Assembly: GCA_015039365.1 (NCBI GenBank)
Contig: WION01000002.1
Coordinates: 1,590,906 to 1,654,905 of the forward strand
DNA length: 64,000 nt
Direction: 5' to 3'
From: Amanita rubescens
Lineage: Eukaryota > Basidiomycota > Agaricomycetes > Agaricales > Amanitaceae
A model generated the notes under the pieces. The model did not search any database, was not told the DNA's origin, and saw nothing but the letters and a program-made list of their open reading frames with translations. The translations under genes and the position numbers were made by a program. Shown in pieces: positions 1-10,446 of the stretch. Position 1 is the stretch's first letter; every line of letters begins with the position of its first letter.

Positions 1-18
1 GTTCCAATCATTATTAGT

Positions 19-440
19 ATGGCATCCTCCTCCATCGAGAAAAGGTAAAAGCTAATCTTCTCTGCGGATTGACATTGATGATAAAGCGGTTCTCGTCTAG
101 ATAGTGTGGAGAGTGGAAAGCGGGAGGTAATGTTAGCCTGTTCGGTTTTCTGGAAATGCGATTGATCAGGGGTCGTGATAGACAAGTGGGTATGCAGCGG
201 GCCGCTTCTACTGATTTACCCGTGCAGGACGATCCCTCTTGCTGATATCACAGCGTAAGATTGGGTTCAACTAGATGGGAGCATACTGTTGATGTTATTC
301 TGAAACGACAGGCACGCTGAAGAATCAAGACGCGAGTGGGGCAAATAGGTTTCGAATCAGAAGGTAGATGACGACTTTGGCGCGCACGAGGAAACTTGAC
401 GCCGTTAAAGTCATTCTCGAGAAAGAGGAGGAATATCGTC
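19..440 (+). pseudogene. Degenerate tandem copy of the RTC3/SBDS-like gene
   Basis: This stretch aligns block by block with the intact RTC3-like gene that follows at 867-1491. The shared blocks are the GAGAAAAGGTAAAAG-type exon 1/intron junction near 40-55, the short second exon with its GGAGGTAAT donor near 110-130, the GACGATCCCTCTTGC exon near 228, and the long last exon near 300-440. The last exon is broken. An in-frame TAG follows a WGK-like motif near 345, and an indel after the DFGAHEE-like motif near 385-395 brings in a TGA. The 5' part of exon 1 is not recognisable and the copy may start left of the window. I read it as a tandem duplicate that has lost function. Confidence 0.75.
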
Positions 441-756
441 CCTACGATGGGGATGATGTGATTATATATTCATGGGTGTTGTAGCACTGCTAATTCCTAA
501 TCATTGTATGATCGTTATTCGAAGTCTGAAGCTTGAAAAATAGTGAATACGACCACCGCGTTGGATTGCTGCAAATGAACTTGACCGGAAAGTTTCCGTT
601 CACTGTGAATCGACTCACTGGTTAGTATCATTGTGCCACGGCGCTTGAACAAAGGTGTCCGGGTCCTTGCGGCGCCAACTTGTCTTGCCAGCCGTCATTG
701 TTTTACATGTTTTACGTTTACGTGTTCGAACCATCTGACCCCAATTGAAGGTCGCG

Positions 757-805
757 TGACGTCAGCCGGAACGACGTCATGACTCATACGACGCAGGTTT
801 ATAAA
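757..805 (+). promoter_or_regulatory. Promoter elements of the RTC3-like gene: CRE, AP-1/Gcn4 box, TATA
   Basis: A perfect palindromic TGACGTCA lies at 757-764. A second ACGTCA core at 774-779 overlaps into a TGACTCA (AP-1/Gcn4 type) at 780-786. A TTTATAAA TATA-like box sits at 798-805, about 60 bp before the ATG at 867. The sites are seen directly. That bZIP factors use them is inference from their consensus. Confidence 0.55.
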
Positions 806-866
806 CGCCGCCTTTCGACCATCAAGCTACTTGTCCTTCTCATTTTAGCTCCAAATACTCTCCACC

Positions 867-1491
867 ATGGTCAAAAGCATTTGCAGAGTTGTTTATAAAC
901 CTGATCACGATAAAACCGACGAATACATCGTCATCGTCAACCCGACAGAGGTAAAAAGTCTATCATCTCCTCCGCAGACCGACTTAAACTCATCAATGAT
1001 AACGCGAACACCATCTTGATAGTATAGAAAGTGGAAAGATGGAGGTAATTATGATTCTGTCGTTTCATCGGAGATGCGACTGATCGTGAACGTTGAACTT
1101 GTTGTATAGACACGTAATATGCGGGATCTTTTCGGTTGGCTCTCGCTAATTCAATTGTTACCGTTGATACAGGACGATCCCTCTTGCCGATGTCGTGGAT
1201 GGTGAGATAGAGCTCAATCAAGACCGGATCTGATTGTTGATGTGATTCTCTACAGCGTTTGATGTGTTCCACTCTGGTCAAGGATCGCAAGGAATCTTGG
1301 GCAAGGCTTCGAATCAGCAGCTGGATAACGACTTTGGCACGCACAAAGATGTCGATGTCATCACTGCCGTCCTCCGAAAGGGAAAGGAGCAATCCGGCGA
1401 TGCAATTCGCTCCGGCCCTAATGCGACGAATATGTCGAGGGGTAGCGCCGCGTCGATTGACAACAAAGGGAAGGGTAATATGATAGGATAG
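867..1491 (+). CDS. RTC3-like protein, SBDS N-terminal-domain family
   Basis: Exons are 867-950, 1028-1044, 1173-1201 and 1256-1491, giving 121 aa. The protein has the fungal RTC3/SBDS-N layout: an N-terminal strand region (VVYKPDHDKTDEYIVIVNP), then IPLADVVD, then FDVFHSGQGSQGILGKASNQ and a DNDFGTHKDVDVI segment followed by LRKGK. The C-terminal 25 residues are Gly/Ser/Asn-rich and probably disordered. In yeast the single-domain SBDS relative RTC3 is stress-induced and linked to RNA metabolism; the exact role in basidiomycetes is unknown. The first exon-intron junctions are short but keep the frame. A degenerate copy lies just upstream, and a CRE/AP-1/TATA promoter precedes the ATG, consistent with stress regulation (inference). 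Confidence 0.85.
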
Positions 1492-1863
1492 GTGATGTTT
1501 GAGGCAATGCTCTATTGTCGATCCGGAGATGAGCGGCGATTGTAGAAAGACTATATTCATTATTGTACCAACATGCATGTAACAGATCGAATTGCGGCAG
1601 ATGTCAACTCGTCTTGTCCATTCTCTGCGAACCAGTCTTGTGTGCCACGTCGCGTAATGTGATAGGTTCATGCACTCGGACGAACTGTTGTTTCCGTGAA
1701 ACGGTCAGATGCACCGATTTCCAAAATTAGCGGTAAACTCAAGGTTATATCTGATAACTCTTATTGTGCGGATAAATATGTATTATGCCGGTAGATATAT
1801 TATTCATAGAATGGTCACGATAGGTGCTAATAGATCCCTAACAGATCAGAGCATCGCGATTCG
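1492..1863. other. Convergent intergenic region, no gene seen
   Basis: This 372-bp stretch separates the ends of the RTC3-like gene and the AFG1-type gene, which converge on it. I see no supported reading frame or repeat. It must hold both 3' ends. Confidence 0.5.
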
Positions 1864-3727
1864 TCACTTCTGCCCGGCGGTCTCCGCCCATTCCTTGCTG
1901 CCCATTTGAACTAGTCGCGAGCAAGCACGTGCGAAAGCGAATATCTCCTCTTCACCTGAGAACATGGAGCTGCGTCCAACAATGTCCGTGGAGAGGCCCT
2001 AGAAATGGGGATAAGTCACCTTGGTGACTATGCAGGGTAGAATACATACTAGGTCATCCATGACGCTTCTCATATGATCAGATATGCCTGAGTTTCCTTC
2101 GCCTGCGGAGGATACACTACTGTCTGAGAATACTTGATAGACAGGGACTTCAGACGTCACAAATAGCTTTGTTTTGCTCTCATAGCATGCTGTTATAACA
2201 TACGAAGTCAGAGAGGTATGCGATATTTAAAGTGTATCTCACCATCAATGAAAGTAATGAACCGGCGTGCCTATTATAAACAAAGGGGTTAGATCTGCTG
2301 CGGATGTTTTTAGAAGAATGCTCAAAGGGCATACCATGTCTTTGCTGTCAAGTCCCATCTTGGGCACGTCAAGCACGAATACGGTTTCAAATGTATTTGT
2401 CACTTCTAAATAATCCGCAGCGCTCAAGGGCTGGGCGCAGAGATCGTGGAAACGGAATTTAGCGACTTTGCTCGTGCTCTCAGGAACCGCCAAACTGCGC
2501 CCCCAGATCTTGAGTTCGCGGTTCTTAACTGGCGGATCATTTGGATCGTTTTGCGCAAGTGCTTGAAAGATCTTGTGTATTTCCGAGTCGTTTTCAGGGG
2601 TCAGCGGATGGAAATAGACTTGGGAAAGTGCACGCGGGATTCGACGGTAATCTGGATGCTAGATGGTCAAGTGGACAAGGAGAAAGAAGTAAGCATTGTT
2701 ACCTGTTCCAGAATTCAAGTCTGTTACGTCAAATTGAGATTTGAGGAGCTCGATCGCAGGAATGAAACTGGATCGCTGGATACCGTTCTTGTAAAGCTCG
2801 TCTGGATGCCGGCTGCGTACGAGAAGTGTTAGAAGAACCCGATCTTGTGCTTGAAATAGGACATTACTTGGATGTTATGACGCATACAACGCCATAGTTG
2901 AGCAACGATTCCAGAAGCCTTCGAAGAATCATGGCGTCTGCAATATCAGTCACCTATTACGTCGTCGATTAGTCACGAACTCGTCAAGCACTTGGGGTTG
3001 CATACCTGAAACTCGTCAAAGCATAATACGCTGGCATCCTGGGCAAGGTCTCTCGCTACCGGAACTATTGGGTCGCCGCCGCGATGGCCCATGGCGAGCT
3101 TGGCAGCATGCAGCCGCTTGTGTACGTCGATCATAAAGGCATGGAAGTGGACACGACGTTTCCGCGTGATCGTGGCAGGAAGCGCTTGGTAGAAGATGTC
3201 CATAAGCATCGTCTTACCTGTCCCTACGTCACCATATAGGTAGAGACCTTTGGGGACCGAGGGAGGCGGTGCCGTCGGTGCGGCCGGCTCACGGGATAGG
3301 AGCCTTGTAAACTGGAGAAACATGAGGGATGGATCCACGGGATGTTCGTCCGACTTACGAATGAAGTCAGGGGAGCCGGAGAAAATATTGGCGGAGGAGT
3401 GTAGTGTAACAGTTTGTCATGTAGATCCTGCAGTTTCCGTATGATTCTAGTTTGGTGGCCGTCTCCATGCAGAATGCCCGATTCTAATAGTTTGTGGTAT
3501 TGTTCTATAGGTGTAATAGATGGTAATGGGTCTTTGATTGGCTGGATATTCGCTTCCGGGGATGCGGTTGGGTGCTCAGGGGGGTATGAGTCTACTGCCA
3601 GTGAAGAGTTGAGAGCTCTCCCCTGCGATGAGCGGGTTGAAACCGGAGCTCGTTGGGCCCATTGAATGAGCAGCCGCCGAGTCCTGTACTGCGCGCAGGC
3701 AGAGAGGATGGTTCGAGCGGCTCGCAT
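1864..3727 (-). CDS. AFG1: AFG1/LACE1-family mitochondrial AAA-type ATPase
   Basis: Eight exons on the minus strand (3359-3727, 3006-3311, 2868-2953, 2703-2812, 2335-2651, 2243-2270, 2050-2189, 1864-1998) give 496 aa with all phases closed. The N terminus is Arg/Ser-rich without acidic residues (MRAARTILSACAQYRTRRLL), a good mitochondrial presequence. Walker A GDVGTGKT lies near residues 150-157 and Walker B VLCFDEFQ follows. Family-typical blocks come after these: TDIADAMILRRLLESL, a DYRRIPRAL segment, LCAQPLSAADYLEV and PKMGLDSKDMARRFITFID. AFG1/ZapE-family ATPases assist turnover of misfolded or oxidised inner-membrane proteins, including complex IV subunits. The gene is divergent from ureF with only 47 bp between the start codons. 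Confidence 0.93.
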
Positions 3728-3774
3728 GGAAGGTGGGAGTAGCGGATAACCGGGTATTCGGCAGACGCGGCACG
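3728..3774. promoter_or_regulatory. 47-bp divergent intergenic spacer between AFG1 and ureF starts
   Basis: The two ATGs point away from each other and leave 47 bp. Promoter elements of either gene must overlap the neighbour's 5' UTR or coding sequence, unless one protein starts further downstream. No TATA box is visible in the spacer. Confidence 0.45.
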
Positions 3775-4657
3775 ATGAACGACGACGACGACGAAACTTT
3801 CATTTTGCTCGTCTTATCCGACAGTAATCTTCCAACTGGCTCTTTTGTCGCCTCAAGCGGTCTCGAATCTTACTTCAAGCATGGCTTCTCTTCCCTCTTT
3901 CCTTCATCAGAACATGCCCTTGTCTCCTTTATCCGTCAAAGCATCCCAACCTACGCTCGCAGCGCTCTTCCCTTCGTGACCGATGCCCATCGTATTATTT
4001 CTGCAGCAAAGGACTCTCATACCACACTCACCAGTCTGCTTGCTCTCGATCAGCTATATGAGGCGTCAAATCTGAACCACGTTGCCCGTCGTGCATCTAC
4101 AACTCAGGGTGTCGCTCTTCTGACCCTCTTCTCAAAGGGTTTATCCAAACCGCCGATCCATGCCGATACCTTCAAAGACGGTTCCCCTCCCAACCAACAA
4201 TCTTCCCTCCTTTCCAGTCTCGTAGGCGAGTTCAAACTCCTCGTCCGACGGGAAGAGACGCCGGGTCACCTACCAGTTTGCTGGGGTATTCTCACAGGAG
4301 CCCTGGGTCTTTCATTAGGTTCGCATCGCTCTTCAACCCTGTTATTTGTGCTATGCCGATGAAGTTACAGAACGTGCACAATATCTCCATCTATTCTTGC
4401 ATGCACGGGGATTACTGTCGGCCTCTGTCCGGTTAGGTGATATTGGACCGTATCGCTCTCAGCAGCTTCTGCTGCACGTTGTGCGACCTTTGGTGGCAGC
4501 AGAGGCCACTCGTTGCGCCCGCTTCCGCACTGGCCTTCTAGATGAGGACGATGTAAATTTTAATGTGGTGATGGATGGCCCAGCGAATACATGGCCCCTG
4601 GGCGAAGTGACAGCTGCGCGGCACGACTCGCAGTACTCCCGTGTTTTTAATAGCTGA
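3775..4657 (+). CDS. ureF: Urease accessory protein UreF
   Basis: Two exons, 3775-4318 and 4371-4657, give 276 aa. I chose the ATG at 3775 because it begins the acidic MNDDDDET stretch directly before the conserved LLVLSDSNLPTGSFVASSGLE motif, which is the UreF signature. Further UreF blocks are HVARRASTTQGVALLTL, VCWGILTGALGLSL and, across the 52-bp intron, ERAQYLHLFLHARGLLSASVRL followed by GPYRSQQLLLHVV. UreF works with UreD/H and the GTPase UreG to insert nickel into apo-urease. The other urease genes are not in this window. The C-terminal tail DEDDVNFNVVMDGPANTWPL looks complete. Confidence 0.95.
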
Positions 4658-4901
4658 GTTGCATGTACGATATAGGTGTTTGTAGCATAGATCTGATGCG
4701 TTTATATCAACTTTTCTTTGACCACAGCGGTTTGCTAGCCACTTGAGGCTAAAACCCTCCACCTTTCAGGTTGCGGGGATCATGATATCCATATAATGTT
4801 CCCTCGTTGAATACACGTTTGATATATATATCGATGACGTGCTGGCGAATCTCGTCTCAACCAGACTTCGATCCGTGCGTCTCTCCGTGCAAAACATTAA
4901 G

Positions 4902-5686
4902 ATGTCGATGTTCGAAGGTTCTCAAAACTTCATCATAAATGGTAGCTATTTCATCAGCCAATCTGGTGAGGAGCAGTCAATCGACGACGGTTAGTTTAAC
5001 GTAATCCCATGGTTAAGGGCCAGGAACTCAACACTTATTCCAACAGTTCTGGAGAGGCTGAAAGACGCCACTGCACCAAGAGTTACCCATGCATCAATTG
5101 ACCGTGCGTCGTATCCAGATATCAACATTGACTCCGGTCTGCTCCCTAAGCTGCTATCTCCGCGCTCAGACGAGCGCAGTGAGAAACTCTACTTCATTCA
5201 CAGCATCGGTGCCTCGTATGTTCAAGCTTAGAGGAACATATAGTAAATCACTGTTCGCAGCCAGGCATCCTCCTCGCTAGCTTCTTCTTTCGTCGTCGTG
5301 GCCCGTCAGGTGTCTGGCCTGCCGACTACAGACGACTTGTCCCGACCATCGCTTATCAAATTTGCGCGTCGCGCAGCTGTCCTCGGAAGCTCAAAACAGA
5401 AATTCTGGGAGCTTTCTACATGGAACCTAATATTCCCGAGCAAACTGTGCATAACCAATTCCAAAAACTACTCATCTCGCCGCTTCGCAAGTTCTCTCAG
5501 GACCTCACCTCCACCCCCGTTATCATCGTCCTCGATTCAATCCATCATTGCGAAGATGTTAAGCACATCATTACCCCAATTGTTCAGGTGATAGATGAAC
5601 TGCCGACTGACGAACACCAAGTCAATATGAAGTTTGTCGCTTCTTCCCAACCAAACCCGTTCTGCGCCCAGCCAACTCCACTCTAG
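4902..5686 (+). pseudogene. Decayed NACHT/STAND gene lacking the P-loop
   Basis: The sequence begins with a MSMFEGSQNFIINGSYF header typical of Agaricomycete NACHT proteins, then LERLKDATAPRVTHASIDRA near 5050-5110. The segment that should carry Walker A is absent. A later open frame at about 5272-5686 holds LLASFFFRRRGPSG, RLVPTIAYQIC, FQKLLISPL and VIIVLDSIHHC, which match the region after the P-loop, including a Walker B-like strand in which the usual D-x-x-D-E is replaced. The frame ends at a TAG at 5684-5686, well before any effector or repeat region. Internal deletion, frame changes and truncation indicate a relic. Related relics and an intact NACHT gene lie at 31-38 kb. Confidence 0.75.
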
Positions 5687-6005
5687 GTGCCACATCTTTA
5701 CACAATGCCACAAGTACCAGGTTTCCTTTCCCTCCATGCGCGAATGGCTGCGAGACAAGGACAATGATATAAGTCCTTCCTTAAGTTTATAGCACCTGAT
5801 TACATCTCAATTTTCCTCTGACTTCTCAATCTTGTCGTACATGGCGCGAGGTACTTCTTGGCCAATTACACTGTCCTTTGGCTACCATACGGATGTACTC
5901 TTTCTATTCGGAAAAAAAAAGAGACCTGCCATTTTTTTATGTCGTGGGAACATTATATATTTAATCGTCGTCAACTGGCTCTTGACACTTGTTGCCCTTA
6001 CCATC
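5687..6005. other. Intergenic region upstream of F-box gene 1
   Basis: No supported gene. The right half (about 5920-6005) resembles the sequence at 8560-8640 ahead of the second F-box gene, with matching pieces such as TGTCGTGGGA and ATTACCATCATG. The upstream DNA was therefore duplicated together with the gene. Confidence 0.5.
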
Positions 6006-7466
6006 ATGTGCCAGACAAATAGGTCTAGTGAGTAGGCTGCACTTTTTCATTTAGTTTTGCTAACAAATGCAGATGAACGGAAACGTAAAGGCACATGGAA
6101 GTCGGGGAACCCAAAACGAGCAAAGGTGGCGCCGCTCTCAACTTTTCCAATCAATCGCCTTTTCCCCGAGATCCTCGCAGAAATATTCTGGAACTGCCTA
6201 CCCGAGCCGAGTCTGGTGTATACCATGTCAAAGAACGAAGCCCCTCTTTTACTATGTTGCGTCTGTTCATCGTGGCGGAACCTAGCGTTGGCTACACCTG
6301 CACTATGGACCACTGTGGGGGTAACGATTGACAAGCGGACTATGAAACCATTAGTCGGCGGTCAAGTTATCAATACTTGGCTGGAGCGGTCGGGAACTCT
6401 CCCTTTGGTGTTGAATTTGATCTATTGGCCACTCGGGCCTCGGCGCATCATGCCCACCATCCTCGAAACCATTTTAACCGTATTTTACTCCCATTCATCC
6501 AGGTGGCAGACCGTGACTCTCTATCTGCCTGAACCTCCGCTAATGTCAATTCCGCGATTGGACGCACCCCTCTTGCGGTCATTTTCTCTTGAAGGGACAT
6601 GGGACAGACCCATGTGTTTTCCGTTCAGCAAAACTCCACGCCTCACAACATTAAATTGGCCTTTCCCACTTGATGTTCCTGCGAAACCGCAAATTCCCTG
6701 GTATCAAATTTCCTGTTTACACATCCCGCGTGGGATGACATATTTTTCCACGTCGGAAGTGATTCGCTCATGTCCAAAATTGGAGGACTTGAACGTGAAT
6801 TTTGCTCCGCTCAGCGGTACCGCGATGGTCGTGGATAGTCGTCCCCTTCGCAAATCCGCTGTAAAGAGCCACTCTTTACGGGAGCTTTGTATCACTGTTT
6901 GGGGGGATAGCAGCCCTTTCCTAGATTCATTGATGTTGCCCGCGTTGAAGGAATTCGAATTTAAAGTGGATCCTAGCGGCAATGCCCCCTTGACGACGCC
7001 TCCTGTTCACAATGCCATTCTAGACCTTCTCACCCGCTCCAACTGTAAACTGGACAGGCTGGAACTTGGTAATTGTGGTTTCAGTCCTTCCGCAATTCTA
7101 AGGTGCTTCGAACATAAGAGCTTGGAAACGATCGAGGCACTTTGGATTTGGAATGGCCGTGACCAGCTCCGAATGATCAACGACGAGGTTCTTGTCTGCC
7201 TAACTATCCTCCCTTCTTCCTCTCCGTCTCGCATATTATTGCCTAAATTGCGGCGGCTGAAACTTGACATGTGTCTGGCCGCATCACCTGGCATGCTGGG
7301 TAGAATGGTGCATTCACGACGCTTTCTATCGGGAAAGCACGGGGTAGAACGACTGGAATATTTTGGGGTTATGGACCGAGAGCTCCACCATGCAGATAAG
7401 CATGCGATTAACAGGGCAGCTTCCAATGGACTTGTAACAAGCACTATGAACATCCAACAAGGCTGA
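6006..7466 (+). CDS. F-box/LRR-type protein, copy 1
   Basis: Exons 6006-6027 and 6073-7466 give 471 aa. A 45-bp intron with a GTGAGT donor, conserved in copy 2, joins a 7-codon first exon to the body. A basic KRKGTWKSGNPKRAK stretch precedes an F-box (STFPINRLFPEILAEIFWNCL) and the CSSWRNLALATPALW block characteristic of Agaricomycete F-box proteins. The remaining ~380 aa have leucine-rich repeats spaced by LEDLNV, LRELCI and LDRLELGNC-type strands. Such proteins are expected to act as SCF ubiquitin-ligase substrate receptors; the substrate is unknown. Relative to the tandem copy at 8640-10163 the C terminus is altered: the reading frame diverges after about 7430 and stops about 20 residues early. 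Confidence 0.8.
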
Positions 7467-7709
7467 ATCACGTAGAGCACTGGCATCATTTTTCGCAATG
7501 TTTGATTAGCATACAATGTCCACATGCCATGTTAGGCTATGAAATGTTATAATATGACGATTGGTTGAGAACGCCCAAGTGGCGATACATAATTTCTTGA
7601 AATCACTCGTCGTCGACGAATAGGACAGATGTGGAGACCGCCATCAATGATCAAACGACATGACCGATAATGCTATCAAACGCAATTTTTCCGGTCATCT
7701 CTCTTGAAT

Positions 7710-7984
7710 CTAAAATTCCTGATTCAGATAGAAAGGCGCCTCAGACGATGCACGGCTTGCCTCTTTAGCTGGCTCTTCTAACCAGCGACTTTCATCATTA
7801 GGGGCGGAAGGATGATCCAACCACACTATCGGCATTTCAAAGAAGGCATAGACAGCCGCGTCCATAGAAGTGATGTTTGGAAAAGGCTGAATTTCGTCAC
7901 CATTCAGCTCATCGTGGAGTTGGACTTGAGTTGAACGCCTCCAAAGCTCTCTGAAAATTTCCAGAGTGATCCAGAGCGTTCGTC
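7710..7984 (-). pseudogene. Possible 3' exon of an unknown gene, orphan fragment
   Basis: Read on the minus strand, a TTGTGCAG acceptor is followed by about 90 open codons that end in TAG. The sequence is rich in Trp and acidic residues (for example RTLWITLEIFRELWRRS and AAVYAFFEMPIVWLDHPS). I do not recognise the family and see no upstream exons. A second short match to its last codons and 3' flank (CTATCTGAATC..ATTTTAG..GAGAGATG) occurs near 8060-8110, so the 3' end has been duplicated. It may be a relic rather than a working gene. Confidence 0.35.
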
Positions 7985-8119
7985 CTGCACAATGTTAGTG
8001 AATCAGTATCCCTTTTGCAAAGAAACGAATTTTCATCGACAGTGTATGGCACACCAATACCCATCTCTCACGAGAGCCTAAAATTATCGATTCAGATAGC
8101 AGGAGCATCGACCGAGGAC

Positions 8120-8188
8120 GATTGAAACACAGCGCCGAATGATTTCCCAGGCCCAGACACCTTGTTCCACGTGTATTTTAGCCATGCC
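8120..8188 (+). repeat. Duplicated fragment of the ORC2 5' end
   Basis: This stretch resembles 17811-17880, the DNA around the ORC2 start codon. Shared pieces are GATTGAAACAC, GCCGAATGATTTC-CAG and TTTAGCCATGCC. The copy carries an insertion after the CAG that would break the ORC2 frame. It continues for only about 70 bp, so it is a scrap and not a gene. Confidence 0.65.
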
Positions 8189-8272
8189 AATCCATCCTAC
8201 GAATATATTTCAATCCTAGCTGCTATCGTAATTTTATTATCTCATCAAAGAATTGAATATTTCATTTTTTTG

Positions 8273-8453
8273 GGCTGTCTAACTATAGGTGTAGCACATT
8301 TAGGTCCTAACTGAGTTTCAATATGTTTCAATTGACCTACCGCTTTAGGCCGACCGCCTTTGGACATCCTCTCCCACACACTCTCTCGTACGGTAAGTAA
8401 TTAATTAATTTTTTTTCTTCTGCCTGCGGCGCTACACCTATAGTTAGAAAGCC
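8273..8453. mobile_element. MITE-like element with ~23-bp terminal inverted repeats
   Basis: The left end reads GGCTGTCTAACTATAGGTGTAGC (8273-8295) and the right end is its inverse complement with one mismatch (8431-8453). They enclose 181 bp without coding capacity. T-rich runs flank both ends and no clear target-site duplication could be read. Structure and size fit a miniature inverted-repeat transposable element; the superfamily cannot be assigned by eye. Confidence 0.6.
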
Positions 8454-8639
8454 ATTTTTTGTGCTCCTGTCAGCACAATAATAATATACGTCATGAATTT
8501 AACAGGGGGGAAAACAAACAACATCATGAAATCAGAAACGTAAGCGCGGAATTGGCTGAGGGACGACCAGGGCAACCTGCCTTTTTGTGTTGAAAATGTC
8601 GTGGGAGCATATGCTCTTGTCCAACGATCGATTACCATC

Positions 8640-10163
8640 ATGAGGCAGACAAATAAGCCTAGTGAGTAGGCTGCACTTTTTCATTTAGTTTTACTAATAA
8701 ATGTAGATGACGAGAAACATAAAGGCACACAGAAGTCGGGGAACCCAAAACGAGCAAAGGATAAGGCGCTGCTTTCGACTTTTCCAATCAAGCGCCTTAC
8801 ACCCGAGATCCTCGCAGAAGTATTCTGGCACTGCCTACCCGAAACGACACTGGAGTATACTATGGCGAGGAGCGAAGCTCCTCTTTTACTGTGCCGCGTC
8901 TGTTCATCGTGGCGGAACCTAGCGTTGGCTACACCTGCACTATGGACCAATGTGGGGGTAGCGATTCGCAAGCTGACTATGGATCCATTAGTCGCTAGCC
9001 AAGTTATCAATACTTGGCTGGAGCGGTCGGGAACTCTCCCTTTGGTGTTGTATTTGATGTATTTGCCACTCTGGCCTCAGAGCGCCATGCCCACCCTCCT
9101 CGAAACCATTTTAACCGTGTTTTACTCCCATTCATACAGGTGGCAGACCGTGACTCTCTTTCTGCCTGAACCTCCGCTAATGTCAATTCCGCAATTGGAT
9201 GCACCCCTCTTGCGGTCGTTTTCTCTTGAAGGGATGTGGGACAAACCCATCCGTTTTCCGTTCAGAAAAACTCCACGCCTCACAGGATTAACTTGGCCGC
9301 TTCCGCTTGATATCCCTGCAAACCCGCAAATTCCCTGGTTCCAAATTTCCCGTTTATACATCTCGCGTGGGATGTCGTATGCTTCCGCGTTGCAAGTGAT
9401 CCGCTCATGTCCAAAATTGGAGGACTTGAACGTGGGTTTTAGTCCGCTCAGCGATACCGCGATGGTTGTGGATAGTCGTCTCCCTCGCAAACCCGTTGTA
9501 AAGAGCCTCTCTTTACGGAAGCTCCGTATCATTGTTTTGGAAGATAGCAGTCCATTCCTGGAGTCATTGACGTTGCCCGCGTTGAAGGAATTCGAATTTG
9601 AAGTGGATCCCGGTGACAATGATGACGACGACGAAGGCCCGCCCTTGACGACACCTCCTGTTCACAAGGCCATTCTAGACCTTCTCACCCGCTCCAACTG
9701 TAAACTAGACAGACTGGAACTTAGTAATTGTGGTTTCAGTCCTTCTGCAATTCTAAGCTGCTTTGAACATGGGAGTTTGGAAACAATCGAGGCACTAAAG
9801 ATTGGGAATGTCCGTGACCAGTCCATGGTCAACGACGGGGTGCTCATTCGCCTTACTATCCTTCGATCTTCTCCGTCTCGCGTATTATTGCCCAAATTGA
9901 CGCGGCTGGAACTTGAGATGTGTCTAGGCGCGTCATCTGGCATGCTGGGTAGAATGGTGCATTCACGACGCTTTCTACCGGGAAAACACGGGATAGAACG
10001 ACTGAAATATTTTTCAGTTACAGGCCAAGAGCTCCGCCGGGCAGATAAGGATTTGATTAACAAGGCAGTTTTAGATGGGCTTGAAGTAGAAATTCCGGAT
10101 ACGACATCTGACGCGGTCGATCCACGTAAAGTTTTGGCATCAATTTTCGCAATGTACAATTAA
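8640..10163 (+). CDS. F-box/LRR-type protein, copy 2
   Basis: Exons 8640-8661 and 8707-10163 give 492 aa. The tiny first exon (MRQTNKP) and the GTGAGT intron are shared with copy 1, which decides the start. After a basic KSGNPKRAK stretch come the F-box (STFPIKRLTPEILAEVFWHCL) and CSSWRNLALATPALW, then leucine-rich repeats. An acidic insertion (GDNDDDDEGP) near 9615-9640 is absent from copy 1. The C terminus EIPDTTSDAVDPRKVLASIFAMYN is intact here and truncated in copy 1. The two genes are tandem duplicates about 85-90% alike over most of their length. Role: predicted SCF receptor, substrate unknown. Confidence 0.8.
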
Positions 10164-10323
10164 CATATACTGTCCACATGTCTAGGCTATGAAAGGTTAC
10201 AATATGACGATTGGTTGAGAGTGCCAAAGTGGTAGTATTTGGATAATTTTGGCCTAATGTCGATGATGCGCGAAACGAAAATTTTCGGAGGCACACCACA
10301 CCACGGGTAAGACGACGCAGGTT

Positions 10324-10446
10324 GTGACTCTTGTATTTGGAGATCTGCGCCGACCAAATGTTTTGATCAAAGAGACTGGTGAAGGGGAAGTGCGAGCGTT
10401 GCTGGTCGACTTTGAATGGGTTGGACTAGATAACAGCAGGCAATGA
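10324..10446 (+). pseudogene. Kinase catalytic-loop fragment
   Basis: About 40 open codons contain LVFGDLRRPNVLI followed by LLVDFEWVGL, the equivalents of the HxD-x4-N catalytic loop and the DFG metal-binding motif of fungal kinase-like proteins. It stops at TGA 10444-10446. No N-lobe is visible upstream. The fragment may be the missing C-terminal part of the family whose N-lobe remnant lies inverted at 13285-13579. Confidence 0.6.

Noticed and set aside
7007..7525. 172-codon minus-strand frame
   Set aside because: Antisense of the F-box/LRR coding region. The parallel frame exists opposite copy 2, as expected from shared codons.
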